Assembly: GCA_964442285.1 (NCBI GenBank)
Contig: CAYTZH010000006.1
Coordinates: forward strand, 84,278 to 148,277
Reading direction: 5' to 3'
Length of the DNA stretch: 64,000 bases
Source: CAYTZH01 sp964442285
GTDB lineage: Bacteria > Myxococcota_A > UBA9160 > JAFDET01
The position numbers and the translations under genes were made by a program. Below the pieces are notes generated by a model. It did no database searches, was not told the DNA's origin, and was given only the letters and a program-made list of their open reading frames with translations. Below are positions 37,855-46,095 of this stretch, in pieces; the first letter of the stretch is position 1, and the number at the start of each line of letters is the position of its first letter.

Positions 37855-38505
37855 TCAGAGCGCGCGCCACACGGTGGCGAGCCACGGCTGCTCGGATCGC
37901 GGGCGGCCGGGCGGCCGGTAGTAGTGCTCGATGAGCTCGAAGCCCGCCGCCGTGACGAACCGGCTCCAGGTCTCCAGCGTGAGATAGGAGCCGTAGCGCA
38001 GCCCCTGCTGACGCTCGATGTCGGGACCGCGGGGGTTGCTGCAGAAGAGCACACCGCCCGTCGCCAGGGTCCGGCGAAGGTCGTCGAGCACCCGGCCGAG
38101 CTCCTGTGTGGGCACGTGGAAGAGAACGGCATTGGCGAAGATGCCGTCGAACCGCTCGGTGGGCAGCTCGAGGGCCAGGAAGTCCTGATGCCAGACCTCG
38201 CAGCCGGTTGCGGCGCGGGCCATTGCCACGAAAGCGGCCGCGGCGTCGAGACCCACCGGGGCGTGGCCGCGCGCGACGAAGGTGGCGATGTCGCGGCCCG
38301 GTCCGCAGCCGAGATCGAGGATGCGCTGCGGGGGAAGCCCGGGTAGATGCCGAAGCAGTGCATCGACGTTCTGCGAGACGTCGTGGTCCTCGGTCCCCTC
38401 GCGGAAGTCTTCGGCGTGCTGCTGGTAGTGCGACACGGTCGACCGAGCGAGCGCCAAGAGCTCCTCGGGCGCGAGCTCGACGAGCGGACGGGGTGATTCC
38501 GACAT
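37855..38505 (-). CDS. Class I SAM-dependent methyltransferase
   Basis: The 216-residue protein has the SAM-binding motif I ILDLGCGPGRD, the acidic end of strand two in VGLDAAAAF, and FDGIFANAVLFHVP as motif IV/V region. The C-terminal strands include GGVLFCSNPRG and AGFELIEHYYRPPGRP. This is the Methyltransf_11/25 type that methylates small molecules. No substrate hint comes from the neighbours. It converges on the NTF2-like gene with a 113-bp gap. Confidence 0.9.
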   Translation of the reverse strand: MSESPRPLVELAPEELLALARSTVSHYQQHAEDFREGTEDHDVSQNVDALLRHLPGLPPQRILDLGCGPGRDIATFVARGHAPVGLDAAAAFVAMARAATGCEVWHQDFLALELPTERFDGIFANAVLFHVPTQELGRVLDDLRRTLATGGVLFCSNPRGPDIERQQGLRYGSYLTLETWSRFVTAAGFELIEHYYRPPGRPRSEQPWLATVWRAL

Positions 38506-38512
38506 GGGCCGG

Positions 38513-38518
38513 AGGTTA
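38513..38518 (-). promoter_or_regulatory. -10 element TAACCT (minus strand)
   Basis: TAACCT ends 7 nt before the ATG of the methyltransferase gene; no ribosome site is present. Confidence 0.45.
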
Positions 38519-38762
38519 GTCCACCCCCGTGCGGTGCACTCACGCCGCCATGTCGATCCACGTCGCCGCATCGGGGAGATCGCGGCACGCGACCATCGCA
38601 CCGAATCCGGGCTGCCCCCTTGAACCGGCTCCAGATGCGGCTGGCATCGCGACGGACAAGGTGGCGAAGGCGGAGGGCGGTGGAGGAGGCGCCGGGAGCG
38701 ATGGATATCAACGCTTGCGGAAACGTCCGGTTCCAGGCCCCGTCTCGGGCTGGGAGGCCGGC

Positions 38763-38860
38763 ATGGACGGTGCGAGAACCTGGACGATGAGCGCGAAGGA
38801 GCTGGACCGGCTGGCGTTGTTGCCGGGTCGCGTGGCGGAGCGACGGCTGACGCAGCGGCC
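38763..38860 (+). pseudogene. Transposase remnant (ISNCY-like, N-terminal helix-turn-helix)
   Basis: From ATG 38763 the frame reads WTMSAKELDRLALLP, GRVAERRLTQR, which is very close to the N-terminus of ISNCY-type transposases (MS-KEL-RL-ll--v--rrltqr-AA--Lg). After RLTQR the expected AAARLGLS helix is replaced by Ala/Pro noise, and an extra residue interrupts LLGRVAE. No DDE domain follows. The rest of the 38506-39137 interval holds no other gene I can support. This marks an old insertion site. Confidence 0.55.
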
Positions 38861-39137
38861 GGCGGCCGCGGCTCCGCTTGCGGCCCTCCCGCCCGGGAAG
38901 GGCGCCACGCGAAGCCTTCGTTCAGGGGGTGCGGGGCGGGGACGTCGCTCACCGGCTCTCCTCCTCCACCTGCCGCCAGCGGAAGGGGGCGGCGGGCAGA
39001 CCCGCGAGCGTGGCCGGTGGCCGAGCGCGCAGTCAAGCGCCTCGCGGCGTCTGCCGAGGAACCGCACACCCCCCACCCCGCGCAACCTCTACCGCTCCGC
39101 TCGGTTGGAGGCTCCGGACCGCGAGAAGGAGAACGCC

Positions 39138-39569
39138 ATGAGCTCGACCATCCGTCCGTTCCTGCGCGCCGGCGCCCTGCTGGCTGCGCTCCTCCTGCCG
39201 CTAGGGGCCCTCCCCGGAGCCGCCGAGGCGGTGCCCCACGAGCTGGGATCGGTCCTCCTGCGCGACGGGAAGGACCGCGACGTGGTGCGCCTGCCCGCCT
39301 GCCGCGACTCCTCGAACCGGCTCGTCCGCGAGCTGCGCCTGGTGGTGAGCCGCTACCCGGCCGAGATCGACCGGCTCCGCGTCGAGTTCCAGAACGGCGG
39401 CACCCAGGAGCTGCTGGTCCGCGAGCGCTTCGACGCGGGTACCGTCTCGCGCTGGATCGACCTGCGTGGGCCGCGGCGCTGCATCGCCCGCATCGTCATC
39501 TTGGGCGACTCGGACACCATCGGCTGGCGGCCCGGCCGGCGCGCACGGGTCACCTTCCTCGGTCGCTAA
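39138..39569 (+). CDS. Small secreted protein, DUF2541/YaaI-like
   Basis: The 143-residue protein has a clear signal peptide (about 30 residues, cleavage near GAAEA) and a compact beta-rich domain. Two cysteines, in RLPACRDS and PRRCIARI, probably form a disulfide. The order LP-CR, then a long strand region, then RWIDLRG--RCI-+I---GD resembles E. coli YaaI (DUF2541), a periplasmic protein of unknown role. AGAAGGAGAA provides a ribosome site. It stands alone next to an IS remnant. Confidence 0.7.
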   Translation: MSSTIRPFLRAGALLAALLLPLGALPGAAEAVPHELGSVLLRDGKDRDVVRLPACRDSSNRLVRELRLVVSRYPAEIDRLRVEFQNGGTQELLVRERFDAGTVSRWIDLRGPRRCIARIVILGDSDTIGWRPGRRARVTFLGR

Positions 39570-39942
39570 CCGGCCGATCAGGCGGGCTCGAAGTTGGAGC
39601 GGCGCGGCCACCGCCCCCGCCTCGAACTGGTCGGTGAGCTCGAGGAGCCGCTCCGGCGGGAGAGTATCGGGCGGCCCGAGCTCCGGGTGACGCTCGGCGA
39701 GACGCTGGCGCCGCGGTCCCGGCCACCGCGTCACGGGCGGCCGCTCCCGGCGGGGTCCCGGGACCGCGTGCGGGTCGACCCGGACGGCCGGTATCGCCAC
39801 ATGAACAACGGCAAGAGAAGCGCGAGTTCCATCCCGAGCCCGCAACGCGTGCAAGGGTCAGGGCCGTTGGGATCTGGATTGATCCACAAGACGTCGTCGG
39901 CGGAAGTCGCCTCCGAAAGTCCTTAAGAAAACGGAGGGAATC
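39570..39942. other. Gene-free stretch
   Basis: About 370 bp between the secreted protein gene and tRNA-Glu. Frames on both strands are Arg/Pro-rich without supported starts, and I see no hairpin with a T-run. The last 60 bp are less GC-rich. Confidence 0.5.
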
Positions 39943-40019
39943 TGGCGTCCCCAACGGGATTCGAACCCGTGTTGCCGCCTTGAAAGGGCGGAGTCCTAGG
40001 CCGACTAGACGATGGGGAC
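39943..40019 (-). tRNA. tRNA-Glu (anticodon TTC)
   Basis: On the minus strand the sequence starts GTCCCCATCGTCTAG and folds as a full cloverleaf. The acceptor stem is GTCCCCA/TGGGGAC, the anticodon arm CCGCC-CTTTCAA-GGCGG with anticodon TTC, and the T arm contains GGTTCGAATCC. The 3' CCA is encoded. It closely resembles E. coli tRNA-Glu. Confidence 0.97.
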
Positions 40020-40383
40020 GCGGGCCGGCGGGGCCGGGCGCCCGGAATATGGCAGATCGGCGAATACGCCGCCGCCCGCCCGACCCCGCCGGAAGGATCG
40101 CCGCGTAACCCCGCGCGCCGCGGCGCGGGGGCGGGGGCGACGCCCGGGCCATCCAGCGTCGGGGCCGGACGGCCCGGGCGTGCCGCCTCGAGCTGGGTCG
40201 GGTGAACGCGGGGAGGCGGCGCACCCACGAAGCGCCGGCCCGGCGCGCCCCCCCTTCAGCAGGCGCTGGCGCGGGCCGCGATGCCCCGAGGATGGACCGG
40301 GCGGGCCGGCCGTTCGGTGACGGCAGTCACCGTCGGTGTGGCGGGTTCAGGCCCCCTTCAGCGCCCGTCGGGGGCGTTGGTGA
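40020..40383. other. Gene-free stretch upstream of tRNA-Glu
   Basis: About 360 bp of very GC-rich sequence. On the minus strand it should hold the tRNA promoter; AT-richer hexamers (TATTCG, CATATT) occur 30-60 nt upstream of the tRNA, but no clear pair is assigned. No gene is supported. Confidence 0.45.
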
Positions 40384-41025
40384 TCAGCTCCCATCGGGGG
40401 TCACCGTGTCCATGGCGCGCCAGAGATAGACGCTGGCGACGCTGCGGTAGGGCCGCCACGGCTCGGCCAGGGCCTCGAACGCGGCCCGGTCGGGGAGCTC
40501 GTCGAGCGCGTACAGCAGCTGGGCGCCCTTGCGCAGGCCATAGTCGCCCACGGCCAGGACGTCGGGGCGGCCCATCTGCATGAGCAGCATGTGGGCGGTC
40601 CACTCGCCGATGCCGCGGATTCGCGTCACCGACTCGACGACGGCGTCGTCGTCCATGCGGTACAGGCGCCGGCCGCTCACCGCTCCCCCGGCGAAGGCGC
40701 GGGCCACCGCGCGCACCGCCGCGGCCTTCTGGCGCGAGAGACCGAAGGCCCGCAGGCGCGCGTCCGAGAGCCGGGACAGCACCTCGGGGCGCGGGTAGCG
40801 CCCGTCGAAGGCCGCGCGAAAGCGGCGGTCGATGGCGCGCGCCGCGGCGCCGGCCAGCTGCTGGTAGAGCACCGCGCGCACGAGCACGTCGTAGGGCGGC
40901 CGGGGACGCCGGATGGCGTAGGTCCCCACCCGCCGCACGACCGCGCCGATCACCGGATCCCGGCGACACAGGCGCCGGCAGGCCCGCTCGAGCTCGTCGG
41001 CGGTGAGGCGCGGCGGCGAGGGCAT
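40384..41025 (-). CDS. DNA-3-methyladenine glycosylase (AlkA/HhH-GPD family)
   Basis: The 213-residue protein belongs to the HhH-GPD base-excision glycosylases. It has the lead helix LVRAVLYQQLAGAAARAI, the helix-hairpin-helix IRGIGEWTAHMLLM and the catalytic Asp in LAVGDYGLRKG. It should remove alkylated purines from DNA. No iron-sulfur Cys cluster is present, as expected for the AlkA branch. It is shorter than E. coli AlkA because it lacks the N-terminal beta domain. It is divergent from the DUF423 gene. Confidence 0.92.
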   Translation of the reverse strand: MPSPPRLTADELERACRRLCRRDPVIGAVVRRVGTYAIRRPRPPYDVLVRAVLYQQLAGAAARAIDRRFRAAFDGRYPRPEVLSRLSDARLRAFGLSRQKAAAVRAVARAFAGGAVSGRRLYRMDDDAVVESVTRIRGIGEWTAHMLLMQMGRPDVLAVGDYGLRKGAQLLYALDELPDRAAFEALAEPWRPYRSVASVYLWRAMDTVTPDGS

Positions 41026-41031
41026 CGTCGC

Positions 41032-41037
41032 AGCCTA
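41032..41037 (-). promoter_or_regulatory. -10 element TAGGCT (minus strand)
   Basis: TAGGCT ends 6 nt before the ATG of the glycosylase gene; no ribosome site lies between. Confidence 0.55.
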
Positions 41038-41099
41038 GTGCAGGGCGCCCTGCCCTGCCCCGCCGCTTTGCGCCGCGCCGCAGCGGATCCGGGCTCTGC

Positions 41100-41105
41100 T
41101 AGGCT
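41100..41105 (+). promoter_or_regulatory. -10 element TAGGCT
   Basis: TAGGCT ends 6 nt before the ATG of the DUF423 gene. It is the mirror of the minus-strand copy, with the same hexamer and the same spacing, in an 86-bp divergent gap. Confidence 0.6.
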
Positions 41106-41111
41106 CGCGCC

Positions 41112-41483
41112 ATGGCGTCGCCCTGGATCTGGATCGCGTCCCTGTTCGGCGCGGCCGGCGTGGTGCTCGGCGCCTTCGGCGCCCACGCCCTGCGCGCGCG
41201 TCTCCCCGCCGAGAAGCTCGCGAGCTGGGAGACGGGCGTGGAGTACCACCTCCTCCACAGCCTGGTGCTGCTGGCGCTGGCGCTCTACGCGCAATCCACG
41301 GGTCGCTCCGTGGCCCTGCCGGCCGGCCTCCTGGCCGCCGGCGTCGTGCTCTTCTCGGGCTCGATCTACGGGCTGGTGCTGGCCGGCTGGCGCTGGCTCG
41401 GCCCGGTGACGCCCCTGGGCGGCGTGTGCCTGATCCTGGGCTGGCTGGCGATCGGACTCTCCCTGGCCAGACGGAGCGGCTGA
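41112..41483 (+). CDS. DUF423 family membrane protein (YgdD-like)
   Basis: The 123-residue protein has four membrane helices and the DUF423 landmarks: GAAGVVLGAFGAHALRARL at the first helix, WETGVEYHLLHSLVLLA at the second and FSGSIYGLVL at the third, then TPLGGVCLILGW. The family is widespread in bacteria and small inner-membrane proteins of unknown function. Length is typical. Confidence 0.93.
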   Translation: MASPWIWIASLFGAAGVVLGAFGAHALRARLPAEKLASWETGVEYHLLHSLVLLALALYAQSTGRSVALPAGLLAAGVVLFSGSIYGLVLAGWRWLGPVTPLGGVCLILGWLAIGLSLARRSG

Positions 41484-41518
41484 CCCCGGCGAGACGGGGC
41501 GGCCGATCGAAGCGCCGC

Positions 41519-41524
41519 TAGACT
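41519..41524 (+). promoter_or_regulatory. -10 element TAGACT
   Basis: TAGACT ends 6 nt before the ATG of the AAA ATPase gene, without a ribosome site. Confidence 0.6.
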
Positions 41525-41530
41525 GCGCCC

Positions 41531-42463
41531 ATGAGCGAGGAGCTTCGCCGGCAGCGGGAGCGGGTGCAGAACGTCTGGAACAGCGTCGCCCGCAAGCTCC
41601 CGGCGCTGGCCAACGCCACCCGCATCCATCCCGAGGCCGAGGTGGACTTCGACGACATCGGCGGCCTCCATGCGGCCAAGGAGGAGCTCCTCACCTTCGC
41701 CTGCGCCGCCACCGACCCCGACGTCTACGGCCGCTGGGGAACGCTCCCGCCATCGGGGCTGCTGCTCATCGGGCATCGGGGCGTCGGCAAGAAGCTCCTG
41801 GCCCACGCCCTGGCGCGCCAGACCGGGCGGCCCTTCCTGCGGGTGGTGGTGCCGCGCCTGGTGGCCGACGTGCTCCACTTCGGAGGCAACGCCGGCGAGC
41901 TGCTGGGCGGCTGGCGCGACGCCATGGCGGAGCTCGAGGGTCTCACGGTCTTCTTCGACGAGCTCGAGTTCTCCGAGGCCCGCGACCGCGGCACCCAGCG
42001 CACCGACCTGCCCATCGGCCAGATCATGGACTTCCTGCTGGAGCTGGTGGATCGCACCATCGCTGCCGAGGGCGTGCAGGTGGTGGGCTCCACGGCCTAC
42101 CCGCGCACCCTGCGACCCGCCTTCGTGGCACCCGGCCGCTTCGAACGGGTCGTCGAAGTGGCGCCGATCGTGCCCGACGACGTGGTGGCCGCCCTGCTCA
42201 TCCACACGGCGGCCGCCGAGAAGCGCGCCGGACGCAGCCTCTTCGAAGGCGAGATCGACTGGACCGACGTGGTGAATCGCTACCGCCAGGCACCCACCGG
42301 CGACTTCGTGCGTATCCTGCACGGCGTGCTGCGGCGCAAGGCCCGCTGCGACGCCGCCGGCGAGCCGGTGGGTCCCGTGACCACCGAGGACCTCATCCAC
42401 GAGGTGGAGCGCGCCCGCCACGCCGACACGCGCCTCGCGCCCCCGGGCGGGACGTACCTCTAG
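41531..42463 (+). CDS. AAA+ ATPase with altered Walker A motif
   Basis: The 310-residue protein has a classical AAA domain: a VDFDDIGGLHAAKEEL entry segment, Walker A GHRGVGKK, Walker B VFFDEL, a sensor-1/second-region part ending PGRFERVVEVAP with the Arg finger, and a small C-terminal helical lid. The residue after GK in Walker A is Lys instead of Thr/Ser, which normally binds Mg2+, so hydrolysis may be weak or absent. The N-terminal 45 residues lack a protease or membrane domain. It is a single AAA module like the C-terminal ATPase of proteasome-related or FtsH-type proteins. The partner is unknown. Confidence 0.85.
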   Translation: MSEELRRQRERVQNVWNSVARKLPALANATRIHPEAEVDFDDIGGLHAAKEELLTFACAATDPDVYGRWGTLPPSGLLLIGHRGVGKKLLAHALARQTGRPFLRVVVPRLVADVLHFGGNAGELLGGWRDAMAELEGLTVFFDELEFSEARDRGTQRTDLPIGQIMDFLLELVDRTIAAEGVQVVGSTAYPRTLRPAFVAPGRFERVVEVAPIVPDDVVAALLIHTAAAEKRAGRSLFEGEIDWTDVVNRYRQAPTGDFVRILHGVLRRKARCDAAGEPVGPVTTEDLIHEVERARHADTRLAPPGGTYL

Positions 42464-42476
42464 CGCCGCTCGCGCC

Positions 42477-43442
42477 TCAGCCGCCGATGGGCCAGCCCGC
42501 GTCGCCCTGGAACTTCTGGAAGAACGCCGCCTCGTAGGCGTCCTCGGGGGTCTCTCGCACCCGCTCGTCGAGCAGCTGCGCGTCCTTGCCCACGAGAATG
42601 CGCCAGCGCTCCGCCCGCACCCCGTCGAGGATCACCTTGGCCGCTTCGGCGGCGGTCATGGGCGCGGCGTCGCGGAACTGCTCGGCCATCATCTGGATGC
42701 CCTGGCGCAGCATCTCGTCGGGCAGGTCCTGCAGGGGCATGCCCACCTTCACGAGCCGATCGCGGGTCTCCCGGAGCTGCTCCTCGGTCATCTCCTTCGG
42801 GTCGCGCCCGAAGTAGCGGTTGGAGTTGATGACGATCGAGGTGCCGATGTGGCCCGGCATCACGAGCGACACCTTCACGTGGGGCGCGTTCACCCGGAAG
42901 TCCGTGAGCAGGGCCTCGCTGAAGCCCTTCACCGCGAACTTGGCCGCGCTGTAGGCGGTGTGGGGCACGTTGGGCCCGAGGGAGGCCCAGAAGCCGTTCA
43001 CGCTGCTGGTGTTCACCAGGTGGCCCGCGTCGCTGGCCAGCAGCAGGGGCAGGAAGGCGCGGGTGCAGGAGTAGACACCGTTCCAGCACACGGCGAAGGT
43101 CTGGTCCCACTCCTCCCGCGCCTCGGCGACGAAGCTGCCGCCGCCGCCGACCCCGGCGTTGTTGAAGAGCAGGTTCACGTGGTCGGTGGCGTGGGCCTCC
43201 ATCACGGCGTCGCGGAAGGCGACCACCTGCGCCTCGTCGGAGACGTCGACGCGATGGGTGCTGACCCGGGTCCCGGCGGGCGCCTCCGCTGCGCAGAGGG
43301 CCCGGGTCTGCGCCATGTTCTCCTCGTTCACGTCGCAGATGGCGAGGTGGCAGCCCTCGCCGGCCAGCTGCCGGGCGAGCTCGCGGCCCATGCCCGTGCC
43401 GCCGCCGGTGATCACCGCGATCCGGCCCTCGAAACGATCCAT
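42477..43442 (-). CDS. Short-chain dehydrogenase/reductase
   Basis: The 321-residue SDR has VITGGGTGMGREL, NNAGVGGGG, NTSSVNGFWAS and YSAAK. The C-terminal 70 residues extend beyond a minimal SDR, as in the group of large SDRs found with monooxygenases in lipid and steroid catabolism. It lies downstream of the TetR-monooxygenase pair (50 nt gap) with its own GGGGAGG site, so it is probably in the same operon. The likely job is oxidation or reduction of the same hydrophobic ketone or alcohol. Confidence 0.88.
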   Translation of the reverse strand: MDRFEGRIAVITGGGTGMGRELARQLAGEGCHLAICDVNEENMAQTRALCAAEAPAGTRVSTHRVDVSDEAQVVAFRDAVMEAHATDHVNLLFNNAGVGGGGSFVAEAREEWDQTFAVCWNGVYSCTRAFLPLLLASDAGHLVNTSSVNGFWASLGPNVPHTAYSAAKFAVKGFSEALLTDFRVNAPHVKVSLVMPGHIGTSIVINSNRYFGRDPKEMTEEQLRETRDRLVKVGMPLQDLPDEMLRQGIQMMAEQFRDAAPMTAAEAAKVILDGVRAERWRILVGKDAQLLDERVRETPEDAYEAAFFQKFQGDAGWPIGG

Positions 43443-43492
43443 GCTGTCCTCCCCGACCCGCGCTGGGTGGCTCCCGGCCCGGGAGCCGGGCC

Positions 43493-44968
43493 TCAGAAGC
43501 GCCCGATCTCGTACTCCGACGCCCGGAAGCGATGCGCCCGGAGCACGTACTCCGCGGCGAACCCGGGGTAGAGCGAGTGGTTCTTGCCGTCGTCGGAGAG
43601 GTACCAGCTGTTGCAGCCCGACGTCCACACCATGTGCTTCATGCGCTCCTGGATGCCCTGGTTGTAGCGATCCTGCACCTCCTGGCGGACGTCGACGAAC
43701 CTGAGGTTCTCCCGCCGCAGCTTCTGGATCGCCTGGAGGGCGTGGTGCAGCTGGGCCTCGGTGTAGACCAGCACCGAGGTGTGTCCCGGACCCGTGTTGG
43801 GGCCCATGCAGATGAACCAGTTGGGGAAGCCCGAGACCGAGAGCCCCTTGTAGGCCACCGCGCCGTCGGCCCAGGCGTCGTCGAGCCGCCTGCCGCCGCG
43901 CCCGGTGATGGGGAACGGCGCGCTGGCCAGGCCCAGGGCGAAGCCGGTGGCCAGCACGATGGCGTCCACCTCGCGCAGGGTTCCGTCGGTCGTCTGGATG
44001 CCGCTGCTCTTGATCTCCTCGATGGGATCGGTGACGAGCTCGACGTTCTCGCGCTCGAAGGTCTTCCAGTAGTCGTCGGAGATCAGGATGCGCTTGCAGC
44101 CGAACTGGAAGTCCGGGGTGAGCTTGGCCCGCAGCGCGGGGTCCTTCACCTGGGAGCGCAGGAACCGGAGCGAGGCCTTCTCGGGCCACTGGGACAGCCG
44201 CGGGCTGTCCAGGAAGATCATGGGCCCCAGGGCCTCGCTCAGCCAGTACTTGACCAGCCGGCTGGCCCGCAGGAGGAACGGGAAGCGCTCGTAGCGGCGC
44301 TTCTCGGCCTCGGTGTAGCGGCGGTCCTGCTTGGGCATCACCCAGGCCGGCGTCCGCTGGTAGACGTGCATCCGGGCGACCTGGTCGGCGATTCCCGGCA
44401 CCACCTGCACGGCGCTCGCTCCCGTGCCGATCACGGCCACCCGCCGCCCGGCCAGATCGTAGTCGTGGTTCCAGCGGGCGGTGTGGAAGAGCTCGCCGCG
44501 GAAGCTCTGGATGCCCTTGATGTCGGGCAGCTGGGGATCCACCAGACCGCCGACCCCCGAGATCACGGCGCGGGCGCGGAAGGTGTCGCCGGCGTCGGTG
44601 CTGAGCTCCCAGACGCCCGCGTCCTCGTCGAAGCGCGCCTCCACCACCTCCGTGCCGAAGCGGATGTGGTCGCGCAGCTTCCACTTGTCCACGAGCCCGA
44701 GCAGGTAGGACTGGATCTCGCCCGACTCGGCGAAGCGCCGGCTCCAGCGGGGGTTCTGCTCGAAGGAGAAGGAGTAGACGTGGCTCGGCACGTCGCAGGC
44801 GGCACCGGGATAGGTGTTGTCGCGCCAGGTGCCGCCCACCTCGTCGGCGCGCTCGAAGATCGTGAAGGAGCGGATGCCGGCCTTGGCGAGCTGGATGCCG
44901 GCGCCGATGCCGGCAAAGCCGGCACCGAGGACGGCGATCGGGAAGTCCGCTTCGGGGGCCTGGCTCAT
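43493..44968 (-). CDS. Flavin-containing monooxygenase, Baeyer-Villiger type
   Basis: The 491-residue protein has the FAD loop GAGFAG (residues 15-20), ERADEVGGTWRDNTYPGAACD, the Baeyer-Villiger fingerprint FRGELFHTARW and a second dinucleotide loop VIGTGASA for NADPH. VLATGF is the third family motif. The enzyme should insert oxygen next to a ketone, making an ester or lactone, with NADPH and O2. Its ATG overlaps the TetR stop as ATGA, so it is co-translated with its presumed regulator. Confidence 0.93.
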   Translation of the reverse strand: MSQAPEADFPIAVLGAGFAGIGAGIQLAKAGIRSFTIFERADEVGGTWRDNTYPGAACDVPSHVYSFSFEQNPRWSRRFAESGEIQSYLLGLVDKWKLRDHIRFGTEVVEARFDEDAGVWELSTDAGDTFRARAVISGVGGLVDPQLPDIKGIQSFRGELFHTARWNHDYDLAGRRVAVIGTGASAVQVVPGIADQVARMHVYQRTPAWVMPKQDRRYTEAEKRRYERFPFLLRASRLVKYWLSEALGPMIFLDSPRLSQWPEKASLRFLRSQVKDPALRAKLTPDFQFGCKRILISDDYWKTFERENVELVTDPIEEIKSSGIQTTDGTLREVDAIVLATGFALGLASAPFPITGRGGRRLDDAWADGAVAYKGLSVSGFPNWFICMGPNTGPGHTSVLVYTEAQLHHALQAIQKLRRENLRFVDVRQEVQDRYNQGIQERMKHMVWTSGCNSWYLSDDGKNHSLYPGFAAEYVLRAHRFRASEYEIGRF

Positions 44969-45597
44969 GGCGTCTCCTGGTCGAGTCCTCGACGGATGAA
45001 CTGCAGGTACGTCCGGACGACGGTCTCGTCGCCGGGGTAGTCGCGACCGCCCACGCCCTCGATCATCTGGTCGAGGAAGTAGCGGGCGCCGAGCAGCAGG
45101 TGGGCGATGGCCTCCCGCCCGTCCGCGTCCATCGGGCGCAGCTCGCCGGCGGCGATGCCGGCCTGGAGGCCGTCGCGGAACATGTCGAGCCACAGGGCCA
45201 GACCCTTGCGATAGAGCTCCGGCTCGTGGTTGCGCACCTCTTCGGTGAGGCGCACCCAGGCCGGGTTGCGGTGCACGAAGGCCAGGTAGGCGCGCAGCGA
45301 GGCCTCCTCGCGCGCGAAGAAGCCGCCCTCCGTGCCCTCGACGGCGCCGATGATCTCGCTGGCGAGTCCGCCGATCACCCGGTCGACCAGCTCGTGGAAG
45401 AGATCGCCGCGGGAGCCGAAGTGGTAGTGGATGTTGCCCACCGCCACGCGCGCCCGCTCGGCGATGCGCGAGACGGTGACCTGCTGGATCCCCAGCTCGC
45501 CCGCCAGCTCGAAGGCCGCGGTCAGGATGCGCTCCCGGGTCTCCTCGGACTTGGCGTAGGGCCCGCGCTTGCGCGGGTCGGGGGAGGCGGTCGCCAT
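44965..45597 (-). CDS. TetR-family transcriptional regulator
   Basis: The 210-residue protein has an N-terminal helix-turn-helix: RERILTAAFELAGELGIQQV, then TVSRIAERARVAVGNIHYHF, typical TetR. The C-terminal ligand domain is mostly helical. It leads the operon with the monooxygenase (4-nt overlap) and SDR, so it likely represses that operon and responds to its substrate. No palindromic operator was found with confidence in the 100 bp before the gene. Confidence 0.92.
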   Translation of the reverse strand: MATASPDPRKRGPYAKSEETRERILTAAFELAGELGIQQVTVSRIAERARVAVGNIHYHFGSRGDLFHELVDRVIGGLASEIIGAVEGTEGGFFAREEASLRAYLAFVHRNPAWVRLTEEVRNHEPELYRKGLALWLDMFRDGLQAGIAAGELRPMDADGREAIAHLLLGARYFLDQMIEGVGGRDYPGDETVVRTYLQFIRRGLDQETP

Positions 45598-45699
45598 GCC
45601 GCTGAATACTGCACCGAAATTCAAAATCCGGCAAGGGCCGGGCGAATCCGGGAAGGACCGCGCGTCACCCCAACCGCGGCGCGGGGCACCCATTGCTAT

Positions 45700-45918
45700 A
45701 TGGCTGGAATTGCAGGTGAATGGATCTTCCTGGGTGGGCTGGCCTGCACCGCCTGGGTGGCCTGGGAGGTCGCGGATCTCGTCCGACGCGCCCGCCTGGC
45801 CGGGGGCGCCACCGCCCACCGGGCCGGGGGCGATCGGCTCACCCTGCGCCGGGATCGCCGCCAGGGCCCGCGCCGAGCCGTCGACCGCCGAGAAACCCCT
45901 TTCGACTCGAGGGTTTGA
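45700..45918 (+). CDS. Small membrane protein (uncertain)
   Basis: A 72-codon frame starts at ATG 45700 and gives MAGIAGEWIFLGGLACTAW, a single membrane helix, followed by a basic tail rich in Arg and Asp. There is no ribosome site, but a TTGCTAT sequence directly before the ATG could be a -10 element. It is divergent from the TetR gene. The C-terminal half looks like out-of-frame noise, so the true end is doubtful. Confidence 0.4.
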   Translation: MAGIAGEWIFLGGLACTAWVAWEVADLVRRARLAGGATAHRAGGDRLTLRRDRRQGPRRAVDRRETPFDSRV

Positions 45919-46016
45919 GAGAAAAGCGCCGGTTGGCGAAAAAAGTTGCGTCACCTGGGCGCGCCCCCCGGCCACTCCCCCAGTACAACAAGATCCCCTT
46001 CCCAAACGAAGCGGGT

Positions 46017-46047
46017 CGGGCCCTCGGGCGCGGCCCGTTTTCGTCTT
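46017..46047 (+). terminator. Rho-independent terminator (plus strand)
   Basis: CGGGCC (46017-46022) pairs perfectly with GGCCCG (46032-46037) around a 9-nt loop, followed by TTTTCGTCTT. It reads on the plus strand, so it ends a transcript coming from 45.7-46.0 kb, not the minus-strand PhyH gene. Confidence 0.7.
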
Positions 46048-46095
46048 CTGGGGCCGGGAGAACGTCGTCTCCTGGGACCGGGAGAGCGGGGCGGC

